From Tuctoria greenei (taxonomy: Eukaryota; Streptophyta; Magnoliopsida; Poales; Poaceae), in NCBI GenBank assembly GCA_036927565.1, contig JAYESD010000005.1, positions 147,325,196 through 147,389,195 on the forward strand: a DNA stretch of 64,000 nucleotides, read 5' to 3'. Of this stretch, positions 33,201 to 45,296 are shown piece after piece. The position numbers and the translations under genes were made by a program. The notes below the pieces were generated by a model. It was given only the letters and a program-made list of their open reading frames with translations. It made no database searches and had not been told where the DNA came from. Every line of letters starts with the position of its first letter. Within the stretch, counting starts at the first letter, position 1.

Positions 33201-34074
33201 TGTCGAAGTTTGATTCCGGCAATTCACCTGGTACTACCGTTGGCAGACCGCAAAGTTTGTAGTTCGGTTGTGGGCGCGCATAGATTCAGAACACGATGGC
33301 AAGTTGACACGAGGATTTATGTGGTTCGGGCCGCCTAAGCGTAATACCCTACTCCACGGGTGTGTGTTGTTGTTGTATTGAGGGTCTGAGCGCTTGTGGG
33401 CATGTCTCAGCAGAGTCTGGAAGAGTCTCGAAGAAGTCTGGGGGAGTCTCCCTGTATATCGCTCGGCCAGTCGTTTTATAGTACAAGGACTGGTCGTTAC
33501 ATCGTTAGCATGGCCCGACATGTGGCCCTAGCGGTTACTGATGCTTAATACACAATTAATGAGTTTAATTACCCTTAATAGTATGGTAACGCGCCTTGAC
33601 AGTGGCGTTACTGGTATTAAGGGCCCTCCGATCGTGTGTTATTAAGATGGTATTAATGACACTTAATCAGGTCTTGAAGTCTTTAATTGTCCCCTGAAGG
33701 TTCGAGCCATTGGGGGTCCACCAATCTGATTGTTGAAGTTGAAGCTCCGGCGGTTGGACGCGTGGCAGCTCCGGAGTCTACCATCTAGGACGGGTACGTC
33801 CAGTGCTATTGTAGATGTGTCGGTACCGGAGCTTCCCTCTGTCGGGGGTTAGGTCCGGGGGTGCTGCACAGGTATTTAGCCCGGAGCTTTCCCATGTGTG
33901 GGATGTAGCTCACGTTGCAGGATACACGTGGCAGCACTGGGACTAACCATAGAAGGGAGGCTGGTCCGGTTCCGTATGACACGTGGGGCATTCGGAGGTC
34001 TTCAACTCAGACAAGTGAAGTTCCTTTGCTCTTTTTGCAGTCCCAATGGGTATTCGGTACGCAGGGTACCGACA
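33201..34074 (-). repeat. 5' LTR of the minus-strand Tat element
   Basis: 874 bp. Read on the minus strand it runs from TGTCGGTACCCTGCG to AACTTCGACA. The TATA box TATAAAA is at 33474-33480 (minus). It is closely similar to the LTR at 9840 and would promote transcription leftward, toward the other Tat element. Confidence 0.85.
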
Positions 34075-34126
34075 ATGATGCCTTAAAATATATAAGGTAG
34101 TTGTATTTGTATATAGGAGGCAATTC

Positions 34127-34262
34127 CTACTGTCGTTGTTCAGGTGGAAGTATTGCCTCATACATCTCTCTAAGAGGCAAACTTATCTTGACGTCCATTG
34201 CCCATGTCGGATAATTATGCCCATCAAGAGGAAGCTCCTCAAATTCTCGAGCCAGTAGTCCT
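34127..34262 (-). pseudogene. Copia gag-like exon fragment
   Basis: After a TTTTGTAG acceptor-like site the minus strand reads LAREFEELPLDGHNYPTW, then MDVKISLPLREMYEAILPPEQ and a stop at 34127. The LDGHNYPTWAMD motif is typical of the N-terminal gag domain of copia-type elements and of zinc-knuckle family proteins annotated in grasses. Only about 45 residues are present, immediately outside the Tat LTR, so this is a remnant of the insertion target. Confidence 0.4.
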
Positions 34263-34274
34263 ACAAAAGATAAC

Positions 34275-34860
34275 TATGATTTTGTGAGAATCTAGGTTAC
34301 AATGTGACATATGCAAGTATATTTGCGTTCTTGTGATATATGAGTGAAAAACATTCATTCAACACCATGTGCTTATATTGTAGTTTCAGATTTCATATCA
34401 AATGAAATATATCAATTTCATGTTTTAGTGCTATTAATTATGCATTTTAAAGTAAAAATCCATGAGTTTAAAATTTATATGTAATTCATCTTTTATAAAC
34501 TCCATGAGTTTGATGAATTTGCAAGAAATATTCATTTACATTTATTTCCATTGCCTAATATAAATTTTCTTGTCAAAATAACTATATTATTTGACCATAT
34601 TTAATTCAAATTCCATAGAAATGAAATTGAATAAATATGTATATAGAATACCATAATTACACAAGTGTATTACAAATACCTGAATTTGACGTAAATCTAA
34701 ATATAAAATCTAAATTTACACAAATTTTTCTTTTATATATCAGAATTTAATCTGATAATTAAAAGTAAATTTCTAAAGCTATAAATTTTAAATAAAATTA
34801 CACTTTATTTACAAATGGCCTAAATGGGCCTTTTGTTTCTGGTCCAGCCCATGCGAGAAG
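34275..34860. other. AT-rich spacer
   Basis: Very AT-rich sequence with no coding potential. From about 34800 it grades into a segment with TGGGCC/GGCCCA and other gene-promoter-like motifs. Confidence 0.5.
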
Positions 34861-36525
34861 TAAAAAAGTGGGTGCAGCTAGGGTTAGCCAGCATCCCCCC
34901 TCCCTCATTTCGCTAATTGCGCTGCAACTTTCCAGAAACATCGGCTCCTTTCGTCCCCCTCGTTTCCTCCGCGTCTCGTCCACCTCAATCTATTCTTTGC
35001 GACGCCGCCGGGGCCGCACCTTCTCCACTCCTCCACCTACTCCCACCCTACCCACCCCATCTTCGGGTCCTCAAGACTGATGGGGAAAGGACCAAGCTCT
35101 CGGGCGTCGACCCGAGTGACTCGGTTTTGCAAGGTGGGTGAAGCAGCAGAGGATTCTACCACCAACGAGGCTCCGAAGCGGTGGTCCTTCAATTGTTGCG
35201 GTTGGATTTGTTGGAGGTGATGGCGGTGGCAGCGTCTGGGCGTCGGGTCTGGCCTCTAACACATTTTCTCTGGTTTCTTTTGCACTTGTTCTTTGTGCTA
35301 GGGTTCCGGTGGGTCTTCCTTTGGGTCCGAGCCGAATCTGCGCCGTTTGCCTGTATACTGAACGTGGAGGTAGCGTGTCGAGCACCGGTACGACTTTGAC
35401 CGATTCATCATCTCTGTTTGTGACGGCGATGATGAGTACGTTGTCCCCTTCTTAGGCGATGACGACCTTGGTGATGTCCTACGCCTCAATGCCCTGTTCT
35501 TCTCCCCCTCCCCTACCCGGTGATGTCAACACCGATTACATATTTCCAACCGGGTATGGGCAAGGGCCCATTCCATGGATGGCACGAGGCTTCTCTTGGC
35601 GGCTCCATGTGGAGTTCGCCGGATCTAAGGGTTCCATCGGCCAATATGCCATGGATTTGGAGATGGGGATGACGAGCATTGTACAGTGACTTGTTCTGGT
35701 GCTTGTCGTGATGGTCCCGCCCTGGGGTCCCCTCCAGTCTGGCGAATCCGGTCCAGATCTAGAGAGACGCCAGGTTTCTGGTGATTTCGAGTTCTTCTTC
35801 TTTGATTCTTTGCAGATCGTTGCTGGAAACTTCCTCTGTTTCTTCTTTTGCCTCTCCTCGCTGACGGCGATTGCGATTATTGCCACTTGATGGATCAAGA
35901 TGATCCAACAGTTGAAGAAGATTTTGGATCAGAGTTTTGGTGAGTTTATTCTTCACCATTTTTACCTTGTCTCAATTCCAATGACGCCGATGTTGCGAGG
36001 CTTATGAACACGCGGTTGTCTACGTGCTGACAACGTGTTAAAAGTTAAAGTAGACAAAATATTTGGGACAAAATGATAATCTCTGTTTCTCATTTACTCT
36101 TTGTTGTTTATATACATGTACATGGGGTGTGAATGGTACCTATTCGGGAGGAACCACCGCTGCCGTTGCGTCCGTAGGGAGAAGGCGCCTAATCACTTGG
36201 AGGAGTTGTAACTGTCCTTGCGGGTCCGTGTGGGTTCACCTTGTAATGTTTTTGGGCTCCACTGTTCATATTTGTATCTTGATTAACAGTTACCACACGG
36301 AGGAAACATGTTACAACAGTCTCGACATGTTATGAAAATAATAGTTCAACATTGATTTTGTAACAAAAAATTTACCTGATTTTCTTAAAAAATATATAAC
36401 CTCTCATGGTTTAAATTAATCTAATATTATTTCCTCACTTATTTTAGGAGATTCGGGGTGGCTTCACTGTAGACCACCTATTGCATGCCCAGATACATGT
36501 TGAGGTAGGTGAGAGCTGAAATAGG
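34861..36525 (+). other. Gene-like CpG-rich segment, gene not recognised
   Basis: AATGGGCC (34821), a telo-box-like GCTAGGGTTAG (34878), a long pyrimidine-rich stretch (34950-35070) and an ATG at 35080 look like the 5' end of a grass gene. The frame MGKGPSSRASTRVTRFCK may end at a donor-like AAG/GTGGGT near 35131. Another open stretch (about 35385-35515) reads DRFIISVCDGDDEYVVPFLGD. I recognise no family, and no continuous gene can be built. The CACTA element at 36526 interrupts its right side. Confidence 0.25.
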
Positions 36526-36545
36526 CACTACAAGAATCGGGCAAA
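36526..36545 (+). repeat. Left terminal inverted repeat of the CACTA element
   Basis: CACTACAAGAATCGGGCAAA. Followed by subterminal GTCGG/CCGATG motifs to about 36880. Confidence 0.9.
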
Positions 36546-37547
36546 CAAGTGTCGGCTAAATTAAAAGTGTCAGGGCTGTCGACTGTAAATGGACTAAAAT
36601 CATCGGTCTTGGGAACCGATGACCATAAATTTAAAATCGTCAGCCAGCCGATGACCTCGTGTTATGTCGAAGTTCCTAACTATGGTCATCAGCTTGGGCC
36701 ATGTGGCCGACGGCCATAAAGTGGGCCCGGCTGGCTCTGAATTCGAATCCACGAACCATAAAGACGTCAGCTAGGTCAGCGGACCGACGGTCTTACCTTA
36801 AAGGTGTTGGCCAAGCCGATGTCCTTACGGTGGGACCCACGCTGATGGATTAATTCGTCGGCGAGACGAGGCCGACGTCCATAGTTCTTTTGCCACGTCA
36901 GTTTAACTCCTCCACGTGTAAACCCTATCCCATACCGCACCCGCACCGCGCGTCGCTGCTCGCTCGCCCCGCGCTGCCGCTCCCCGCGCCGCCGCACCGC
37001 CGCGCCCCACGCCGCCACGCCACTGTGACCCTCTTCTGCCGCTCCCCCACACCGGCGATGCTCCCCGAAGCCCCTCCTTGCCGCGCCCCTACGCCGCCAA
37101 TGATACTTCACGTCTCCTCGCTCCTTCACATCAATGTTTAAATTTAAACTTGTAAATTGCAATGTATTGTGTTTTAAATTGTAAAATTGATTAGTCTCTA
37201 CGCATTGCTATATCATTACTTATGCAATTTTATATTGTATTTTATTCATATATTTGTATGTTAACTTGATTATCATAGATATGAGTTATTAGAGTTCAAT
37301 TATGTTTATTTGAATTTTTTATTGTTTATGTACTATATGTATATACAATGTTATCAAATCTATGCGATTAGGATCGACTAGGCCATTAGTTGTGGACTAG
37401 GGCGATTAGTTGACCGTAGTCGACCCCGTAGTCGTCCAACGTATTTTAGAGAAAAGTTTTAGTCGACACTAAGGAAACACAGCCAGAAGTACCATCATCC
37501 CGGCGTTGAGGAAGGAGAAGCATATATTTATTTGATGCAGTTTTAAA

Positions 37548-40500
37548 ATGGGTGACGATCGTAAGGCGATGTATAATGGATGGAGTTCAACTGGTGCACA
37601 CACTAATGAATGGGGTCATATCGCAAATGCTTTTTTGAGTCATGCATTTGCTAGTGATGCTTGTGTTGCGAAGTGTCCGTGTGTCAAGTATCAGAATCAT
37701 CGACGTCCGGATAAGTCTGAAGTGGAGTTGCATCTTTGCAAGCACGGATTTATGCCCGACTATCTGTTGTGGCACGAGCATGTAGAGATAGAGCATGATG
37801 ATGAGTCGGACAGTAATGAGGATGAAGATCGGATGGATGAGATGATAGCATACATTGGTAAAGAGTACGAAGATTGGTCACAACCGAAGGAGGTGAAGGA
37901 GTTTTACGAGCGTCTTGTCACCACAAATCGAAAAGTGTATGAGGGCGCCAATATGATCGTTTTGTAGGCGGTCACACGACTTATGGCGATGAAGTCCAAG
38001 TTCAATTTCGCGAACAATTGCTACAATGGTATCATTAAGCTGATCAGTGATCTCCTTCCGTCAGGTCATCATATGCTGCCAGATCTATATAAATCTAAGA
38101 AAATTTTGGCTGGTTTGGGCATGAATTATGAGAAGAATGATGCGTGCGAGAATAGTTGTATGTTGTTTTGGAAGGAACACATGAACGATACTCATTGTGT
38201 GCATTGTAAGAAATCTAGATATGTGGACGTCATGAATGATGATGGAGAATGAATAACTACAAAAGTATTGATCAAACAACTTCGGTACATGCCAATCACG
38301 TCAAGGCTTAAACGATTGTTTCTGTCTCAAGAAATAGCGAAGCCCATGAGATGGCATTCTAAAGGGATACATGAGAACGATGACAAATACGTTATGGCGC
38401 ATCCTTCAGATGCCACAGCTTGGCAAGCTTTGGACCATTTTGATCTGGAGTTCGCAAGAGATCCGAGAAATGTTCGTCTTGGATTGTCAACAGATGGTTT
38501 CACTCCATTTAGCACTAGTAGCAGTCCATACTCTTGTTGGCCTATTTTTATCATGCCCTACAATCTTTTTCCCAACATGTGCATGAAAGAAGGATACATA
38601 TTTCTTGTGGCGGTCATTCCTGGTCCTAAACATCCAGGCAAGAAAATCAATGTGTTTATGCAACCCTTGATTGAAGAGTTGAAAGAGTTGTGGCAAGGTG
38701 TAAAAGCATATGACAGTCATATGAAGTTTTAATTTGAATTATGTGTCGCGTATTTATGTTCAATTCATGATTTGTTGGCATATGGCATTTGGCCCGGTTG
38801 GTGTGTACACGGACAATTGTGTTGTCCCATATGTATGAGTGACGCTGATGCCATAAGGCTGAAGTATGGGAAAAAAGTCAGTTTTTTTATTGTCATCGAC
38901 AATTCCTTCCTTCAAATCATCCTTTCAGGAGAGATACACAATCATTCCAGAAAGGCATAAGAGTTACAAAAGGAGCACCTCGTTGATTGACAAGTGAGCA
39001 AAAAATGGCATGGCATGCAAAGTTAAAACAGTCTGAAGAAGATGGTTTCGAAGGGTGTGGTAAAGAACACAACTGGACTCATATTTCCTTTCTTTGGGAG
39101 CTACCATATGCAAAGGCGTTGCTTCTGTCGCACAATATTGATTTGATGCACCAGGAGCGTAATGTCGCTGAAAGCATCATAAGCATGTGTTTTGATTTTA
39201 CCGGTCAAACCAAAGATAATTTGAATGTAAGAAAAGATTTAGCTGATCTTTGTGATCGTCCTATGTTTGAGATTAGAACAAATGCAAGTGGAATTGAAAT
39301 TCGACCATGAGCTCCTTACCGTGTCAAGCCAGAAGAAAGAAAGCAAATACTTAGTTGGTTGATAACATTGAAGTTTCCAGACCGCTATGCAGCTAACATA
39401 AAACGATGTGTTAATCTCAGCACTGGTAAACTGAATGGGCTGAAGAGTCATGATTACCATATTATGATGGAAAGACATTTACCACTAATGTTCCGTGGAT
39501 ACTTCAAACCTGACTTGTGGAAGATATTTGCTGAACTTAGCTATTTTTATAGGCAGATATGTGCTACGGAAGTGTCAAAGAAGATAATGCGGCAGTGGGA
39601 GATAGAAATCATTGTGCTTTTATGTAAGATGGAAAAAGTCTTTCCGCCTGGCTTTATGAATGTTATGCAACATTTGCTGGTGCATTTGCCTTATGAAGCG
39701 TTAGTAGCAGGACCAGCACAGTTCAGGTGGATGTATAGTTAAGAAAGAGAACTGAAAAAACTTAGAGCTATAGTGCGCAACAAGGCAAGAGTTGAGGGGT
39801 GTATTGCAGAAGCATTTGCAGCTAAAGAGATTACAAACTTCTCTAGCAAATATTTCGCACATGCCAACAATTTGAATGCATCTACGATATGATATCATGA
39901 TGCTGAAGAGCAGCCTATGACTGAGGTTAAAATTTTTCATTGGAATGGTAAAGGTGTTGGGGATGTCAATTCTCATTATATTTTGGAGAAAGAGAGAAAC
40001 TACACCATGCTTTACATGTTTTTCAACATGGAACAAGTGTTACCATTTTTTGAAATGTTTGACAATTTGTATTGGACATCTTCTCGAAGGTCGACGCAAT
40101 GTCAATTGGATAATCTACGTCAACATGGCATAAAAGGTGGTAAAAACTTCGTGAATTGGTTCCATGAACATGTAAGATGCTAAATTCTCCGATGTCCTTT
40201 GTTCTTCAATCATAGTTCATATATTTATTATAAGATGCTAACTTTATATATTGTTGTACATGTAGTCTATGAAGGATGTCAACATCTCCGATGATTTGCA
40301 ACAGATCGCGAATGGTCAATTGAAAGCTAGAGAATTTAGCCGATACGATATCAATGGATATCGTTTCCGCACGACAAGTTTAGAAGCAAATTGCCCACTT
40401 GCAGCCACATCAAACAGTGGAGTGTGTATAACGGCTGCAGAGGGTAGTGGAGAAGTGAAAGAATACTATGGTGTTCTTCAAAAAAATAATTGAGTACACA

Positions 40501-40887
40501 TTTGGCGGTATGAAAGAACTGAAGCTGGTGTTTTTCGATTGTCACTGGTTTGATCCAACATCCGGCACGTGAGTGGATGATTTTAGAATGGTGGAGGTCA
40601 ACCACAACTCACGCTATACAGCCCCTAACAACAATGTTGTACTTGCACATCAAGTGGAACAAGTGTACTATTTAAGTTATCCTCATCCAAGTTTGAAAAA
40701 TTGGTGGGTTGTATATAAAGTTAACTGTGAAGTGCACCCTCGTCATTATGATGAGTACATAGACAATAAGGAAGACGATGATGGTGGTGTTTATCAAGAT
40801 AAAGTTGAGGAAGTACAAGATATTAGGATATCTTCTGGGACAGGACTTGCAGAAATTGCTAGTACTACTCTAGAGTTAATATCTTAG
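37548..40887 (+). pseudogene. TNP2-type transposase (Transposase_21 family), degenerate
   Basis: Starts ATG 37548. The N-terminal transposase-associated domain has MYNGWSSTGAHTNEWGHIANAFL, then CPCVKYQN and LCKHGFMPDYLLW. The TNP2 catalytic region follows: SKFNFANNCYNGIIKLISDLLP, MNYEKNDACENSCMLFWKEH, LSTDGFTPFSTSSSPYSCWPIF, LPYAKALLLSHNIDLMHQERNV. It is followed by DUF4218-like (LKSHDYHIMMERHLP, YFYRQICATE) and DUF4216-like (about 40480-40760) regions. In-frame stops occur at about 37965, 38250, 38730, 38957, 39308 and 39740. It would cut and join the element ends; this copy cannot. Confidence 0.88.
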
Positions 40888-41191
40888 GAACAAGCTGGTC
40901 CTTCGAGAAAACATCTTCGGCAATCTCAAAGGATTATTGAAAAGCAAAATAGAATTATTAAAGAAGATAGGGAAGGAGAAGAGTTTGTGGAAGAGATGGT
41001 AGAAGAGAAGAGACATGAAAATATTCATGCACGTGTGATAGAAGCAGATTCAGATGCTGATGATTTTTAGTTTTTATTGTACGCATTATTTGAGATTTAA
41101 ATTTTTATTGTGTACATCTTTTAGTCTTTATCATTTATTGTTTATTGTTTAATAATCTCGTATACTAATCATTATTTTGAAATTTGTGCAT

Positions 41192-44058
41192 ATGTGGAAG
41201 CATTTCAGAAAAGGAAAGAAGCGAATTGATGATACTTCTTCCTCCGCATCTCACCATAGTAGTGGTTCGGCTCACACGTTCTTGTTTCATGTACTTTGTT
41301 TTTTTTAAAACTTCAATATCATAAGCAGCTATTTACTATTTGTTATATGTTTATTTGCATTTGTAGGGCACGACCGTGAGTGCAGATAGACAGAGACAGC
41401 TTATGGGGTATGTGACAGAGCAGGCATCGAGCCAACTAGCACCAGGATCACAAGGAGGCTTAGGTGTGTACTCAGAGGAGGCTCAGGAGCAGGAAGAAGG
41501 CTTAGGAGCAGGCACAATGGAGGAGGCTCAGGAGCAGGAAGAAGGCTTAGGAGCAGGCACAATGGAGGAGGTTTGGGAGCAGGGAGGAGGCTTAGGAGCA
41601 GAGGAGGTTTTGGCGCAGGTCTTTGCGATGTCGTCTTCTTAGGGTGGACATGGTGGTACTGAGGTTGAGAGTGGCGAAGAGGAAGATGATCTGGAACGAG
41701 ATGCAAGGTTGGCAAGATTGGCAGAGTTAGAAGAGGTAGCAGAGGGGCAGACTGATCGATGCCCTTGTAGGTATTTTTTTGAATTATTTGATAAGTTATC
41801 TTATACATTTGATTTTCTTGTCAACTAACTAATGCTATTTGTACAGGCTGTGGAGGCACCTTTTATGTACTCCAAGTAAAACTCCCGATACGCGTGCGGT
41901 TATAAGGCCAAAGGGTAGTAGGTGCTGGATCGAGATTGGTTGGCATGGCAGGGGGCATCGACGCTGTGTTAACACAGAGTTGGGAAATGCCATCCAGTTT
42001 TGCTTTCCGGGGATGGTTCTTACAGACGGTCAACTAATTGCTGCGCATAATTGGGATAACTATGCCCTGTAACCATATGACACTGCGGGTACTTGTCAGG
42101 ACAAAATTTGGGAGATTTTTTGGGTAAGTTTGTTTTCATTGTTTAAAATATGTTGCATCTTACTTTGGTTGATACTAATTGTTGGTTTTATGCAGGGTAT
42201 ATTCAAATTGGAGGAAGGTGTGGTTCCAGCATATGTGAGGTCTGTTTTCGAGATGTCAGCGAGAAAGCTCACGAAGGACTCCTTCTCTGATGCACGGATT
42301 AAGGTTGTGACCGTGTATTACAAGACCAAGTTGTGTCAGCCCATGACAAACAAGCGAGCAGCTACAATTTGTCTGCAGAAGCATGAGTATACGGAGAGTA
42401 GTGTGGGTTGGATCTGTGTAGATCTGGCAGCTTGGGAATGGCTATGCGAATACTGGGCGTCGAAGGAGTTCAAAAATATTTCAAAGAGAAACCGAAGCAA
42501 CTGAAAGAGCAAGCTTGGACTACAACGTTATGGGGCAGATGGACATGTACGGATGGCACAGCGAATGGTATGAACTATCACAATCACTTGTAAATTGCTT
42601 TAAAAAATTGCATTGATTGAACTGATGTTGTATTCTGATATTGCAGGAAGCTGAAACCGGCGTCGCTGCTTCTTTTATCGAGGTTTACCTCAGGGGGCAT
42701 AGGGGCACAGATCCGGTGCACCCGAAGCAGTTGTGTGACGAGGCGGCAACACAAAAAGTGGTAAGTGTGTTGACTTCTCTCTATCTATGAACTAAATCTA
42801 TCTTTGATGACTCTTACTCTTGAACTTAATTTATTGTTGCAGGCAAAATATGTTGAGTGTCTCAAGAAAAAGCATGGAGATGATGTAGATTATTTAAGAG
42901 TGCCGTTGGATGTGGGTGCGCTGTACGAAGCCGGTGGAGGCGTACCGCATGGGAGGTACTTGTAGAGTTAATGATTGTTTAAAAGTTAATTACCATCAAT
43001 TCATCACATTTGAATTTTTTTAGACTTGGATTAGGCGACGGTTATGTGGAGTGTGACGCTTATGTGGGACGACGGTCTTCTATTTCCAGTTCGAGTCGAT
43101 CCCCTGTTGCAGATGAGGTATTGCAAGAAAAATTAAGATGGTACGAGGAGAAAGTGGAACAACAACAACTACAGCAAATACAACAAATACAGATGCAGTA
43201 GCAGCAGCAGCAGATGCAATATCTGTATATGGCGCAAGTAACTTGTAATCTTAACAATTGAATAGTTTATTCGTTTACAAACTGCTTCTACTTAAGATTT
43301 CACAAATAGTTTCCTTCGTGTAGTTCTTGGGTCACAGCAACTGGAACTCAGTTTAATATGCCACAACAGCTTCAGTTCGACATGATGTCGCGGGTAAATT
43401 ACTATTTTACTTAACTTGGTATACTTGTTACCATATTTGTGTTAAAGTCAGTAACTGAATATTCTTACATTATGCAGTTCTTCCCTCAAGGTGGCCTTGA
43501 ATCGCAGTTCAATATGCCTCGTCCGATGTAGTCCGGACAACAAGTTGACTCTTCTTCAAAGGTATAACCGCATTTCTTATTAATTCGACTGATTGTACGA
43601 AATACTAATCATATTTGTGTCAGGGTTCCCAGAGTGGTCAAGCCTATCCTCCACATCAGGGATTCATGTCAATATTGGCCCCTGGATTGCAGACTTATCC
43701 AAGTGTTCTCTCATCGTTGCCCTTTGCTTCGGGGCATAGTCAACCATCAACACCTCCGGGCGCCGCAGCGGTATGATTACTAAATCATTAATTCTAATGA
43801 AATCATTAGCGCTGTTTGAACAATACTTAGCGACTTATTTAATGACATAGTTGGTAATACCTTTAAGTCAGTTACACATGTGAGTTGAGAATTTGTGAAT
43901 TTTAGAAAGATAGAGACATATGAATTGCAGCTATTAATGAAAAGTTAACTTTTATTTGTTTCTCGTAGGGTTCCACTCATGGTTGCGATGATTTTATCAA
44001 TTTGAATGCCGGAGGTGCAAGTGGTGCAGGTTCGAACAATGACATGGAAGCGGATTAA
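41192..44058 (+). pseudogene. Second CACTA gene, plant transposase (Ptta/En/Spm, Transposase_24-like), multi-exon
   Basis: Possible start MWKHFRKGKKRIDDTSSSASHH at 41192. A later exon (41376-41640) holds a tandem in-frame repeat EEAQEQEEGLGAGTM twice plus a third variant. The domain core is IRPKGSRCWIEIGWHGRGHR (41900), FPGMVLTDGQLIAAHNWDNY, GIFKLEEGVVPAYVRSVFEMSARKL (42196), VGWICVDLAAWEWLCEYWASKEF, FIEVYLRGHRGTDPVHPKQL (42680) and YVECLKKKHGDDVDYLRV. Gln-rich C-terminal exons end GSNNDMEAD at 44058. GT/AG introns separate the pieces. Stops at 41641 and 42070 suggest decay. The likely role is binding the subterminal repeats. Confidence 0.7.
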
Positions 44059-44751
44059 TCTTCACAATGGTCATTTGGAGTAATTTGGATGTGAACTCGT
44101 TGTTATATCAAAGTTAGTTGTTGTATGACTATGTGAACTCGTTGTTCTATTGTGTTTTGCTTATGACTTGACTTGTATGCTGTATAAACTTGTGACTTGG
44201 CTTCTATTGTGCTGCTGTATAAACTTGTGAAAATCTGGTTTGAACTGCTGTATATGGCGGCCTGAATATGGCCTGGAGGCTCCCCAGCCGGGGAGGGAGC
44301 AAAAACAGCCGTGGTTTAAAAAAAATGCCAGTAAGGCCGTCGGTGTGGGCCAACCCGACAGTCATAACTCCCATATGGTTGTTGGTACACCCGGGTGGTC
44401 AATGGCTTTATGGCCCCCTAGGCACACACAAGTCAACAGTATGACCATCGGTGCACCCGGGTGGCCGACGGCTTTAATCGCATTAAAGCCGTCGGGCCCG
44501 GCACGCCAACGCCTTTATTGGTATATGGATGTCGGTGTTGGCGGGCCGACGGTCTTAGTTTGTTTTCAAACTAAGGTCATCGGTGTCTGCTGCCCGACGA
44601 CTTTAAGGGCCTAAAGTCGTTGGCACCGACGGCTATAAACGTTTAAGAATGTTGAGCATCTGACATCGGCAATGGCCGTCGGTAGGCCGACGTTCATACG
44701 TTAAAGCCGTCGGTTACTGTAGCTTACCGACGGTGATAAGACCGATATTTC

Positions 44752-44771
44752 TTTGCTCGGTTCCTGTAGTG
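44752..44771 (-). repeat. Right terminal inverted repeat of the CACTA element
   Basis: Minus strand CACTACAGGAACCGAGCAAA. Preceded by a dense subterminal array of GCCGTCGG/CCGACGG units from about 44330. Confidence 0.9.
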
Positions 44772-44814
44772 AGGACTGCAAAGATAGGGACGACCATCAG
44801 AACTGCACAAGTAG

Positions 44815-44882
44815 TCAACCAAAACCTTGATCCTCTTGCGGACTCTGCACATCCACCATGGTTGGAGGCTGATCCTGGAAGT
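44815..44882 (-). pseudogene. Possible terminal exon of an unidentified minus-strand gene
   Basis: After a TTATTTCAG acceptor, the minus strand reads FQDQPPTMVDVQSPQEDQGFG and a TGA at 44815, followed by sequence that continued across the CACTA insertion site. It has protein-like composition but no recognised family, and no convincing upstream exons are seen. Confidence 0.25.
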
Positions 44883-45095
44883 CTGAAATAATACCGAGCA
44901 GAGGTAGTTTCAACAAGAGATGTAGTGTAGCAAGGAAGAAGAGCGTTATCATCAGGACCGCGCAAGACTATCTTTGTTAGCCATATTTGATCATTGATCT
45001 GATGTGAGCAACAACCACATTGAGTCCAACTCCACACGCGCTTTGATCGGAGACGCAACTGACTTCGGTTCGGTTAAGGAATCCTCTTGCTCGCG

Positions 45096-45296
45096 CTATA
45101 ACAGGTCAGGGGCAGCCGGGACGTGCTGCACTTTTGCATCCACACCTATAGGCTCCAACATTCCCGTAACAATCGATCTCTTAGAAGCGCACAACGAGAA
45201 AAATGTCATCGTCGTCATCGCCAACGCCGCCGACCTTCACTGCATCAACTACTCATCACCACCGCAATGGGTTCAGCCTCCAACTCCAACGAAGGT
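45096..45296 (+). other. Promoter and first exon of an unidentified gene, copy A
   Basis: A weak TATA (CTATAAC, 45096-45102) is followed by an ATG at 45204 opening MSSSSSPTPPTFTASTTHHH and continuing to LQLQR, then a consensus donor AAG/GTATGT at about 45296. The Ser/Thr-rich, acid-poor N-terminus could be an organelle transit peptide. It lies in a unit (44976-45457) that recurs at 45669-46118. No downstream exons are recognised, so this is an orphan 5' end. Confidence 0.35.

Larger units (their letters stand above)
25583..34074 (-). mobile_element. Tat-lineage gypsy retrotransposon, minus strand, 3' truncated
   Basis: Same family as 9840-17392 but inverted, so the two lie tail-to-tail. Reading leftward: LTR (34074-33201), PBS, gag, protease, RT, RNase H, second RNase H, integrase. 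It is cut at 25583, at a point equal to about 16664 of the plus copy, so the two Tat copies are truncated at different positions. A solo LTR splits its integrase. It has fewer stops than the plus copy. The right flank is ATGAT (34075-34079). Confidence 0.85.
36526..44771 (+). mobile_element. Complete CACTA (En/Spm) DNA transposon
   Basis: Ends are CACTACAAGAATCGGGCAAA on the left and, inverted on the right, CACTACAGGAACCGAGCAAA (three mismatches in 20). The three-base duplication AGG flanks both sides (36523-36525 and 44772-44774). Subterminal regions carry many CGTCGG/CCGACG units, the usual binding sites of the TNPA-type protein. Inside are a TNP2-type transposase gene and a second gene of the plant Transposase_24 kind, both on the plus strand. 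The length is 8246 bp. Confidence 0.93.

Noticed and set aside
9840..34074. A single inverted duplication of one Tat element around a copia insertion
   Set aside because: The two arms end at different points of the element, carry different stops and frameshifts, and differ by many substitutions. They are two separate copies.
41401..41808. Minus-strand Pro/Leu-rich ORF
   Set aside because: It is the complement of the tandem Glu-rich repeat of the CACTA gene; its repeats mirror the plus-strand unit.
44714..45058. 114-codon minus-strand ORF crossing the CACTA right end
   Set aside because: It reads through the terminal repeat of the transposon and conflicts with the better-supported small exon frame at 44815-44882.
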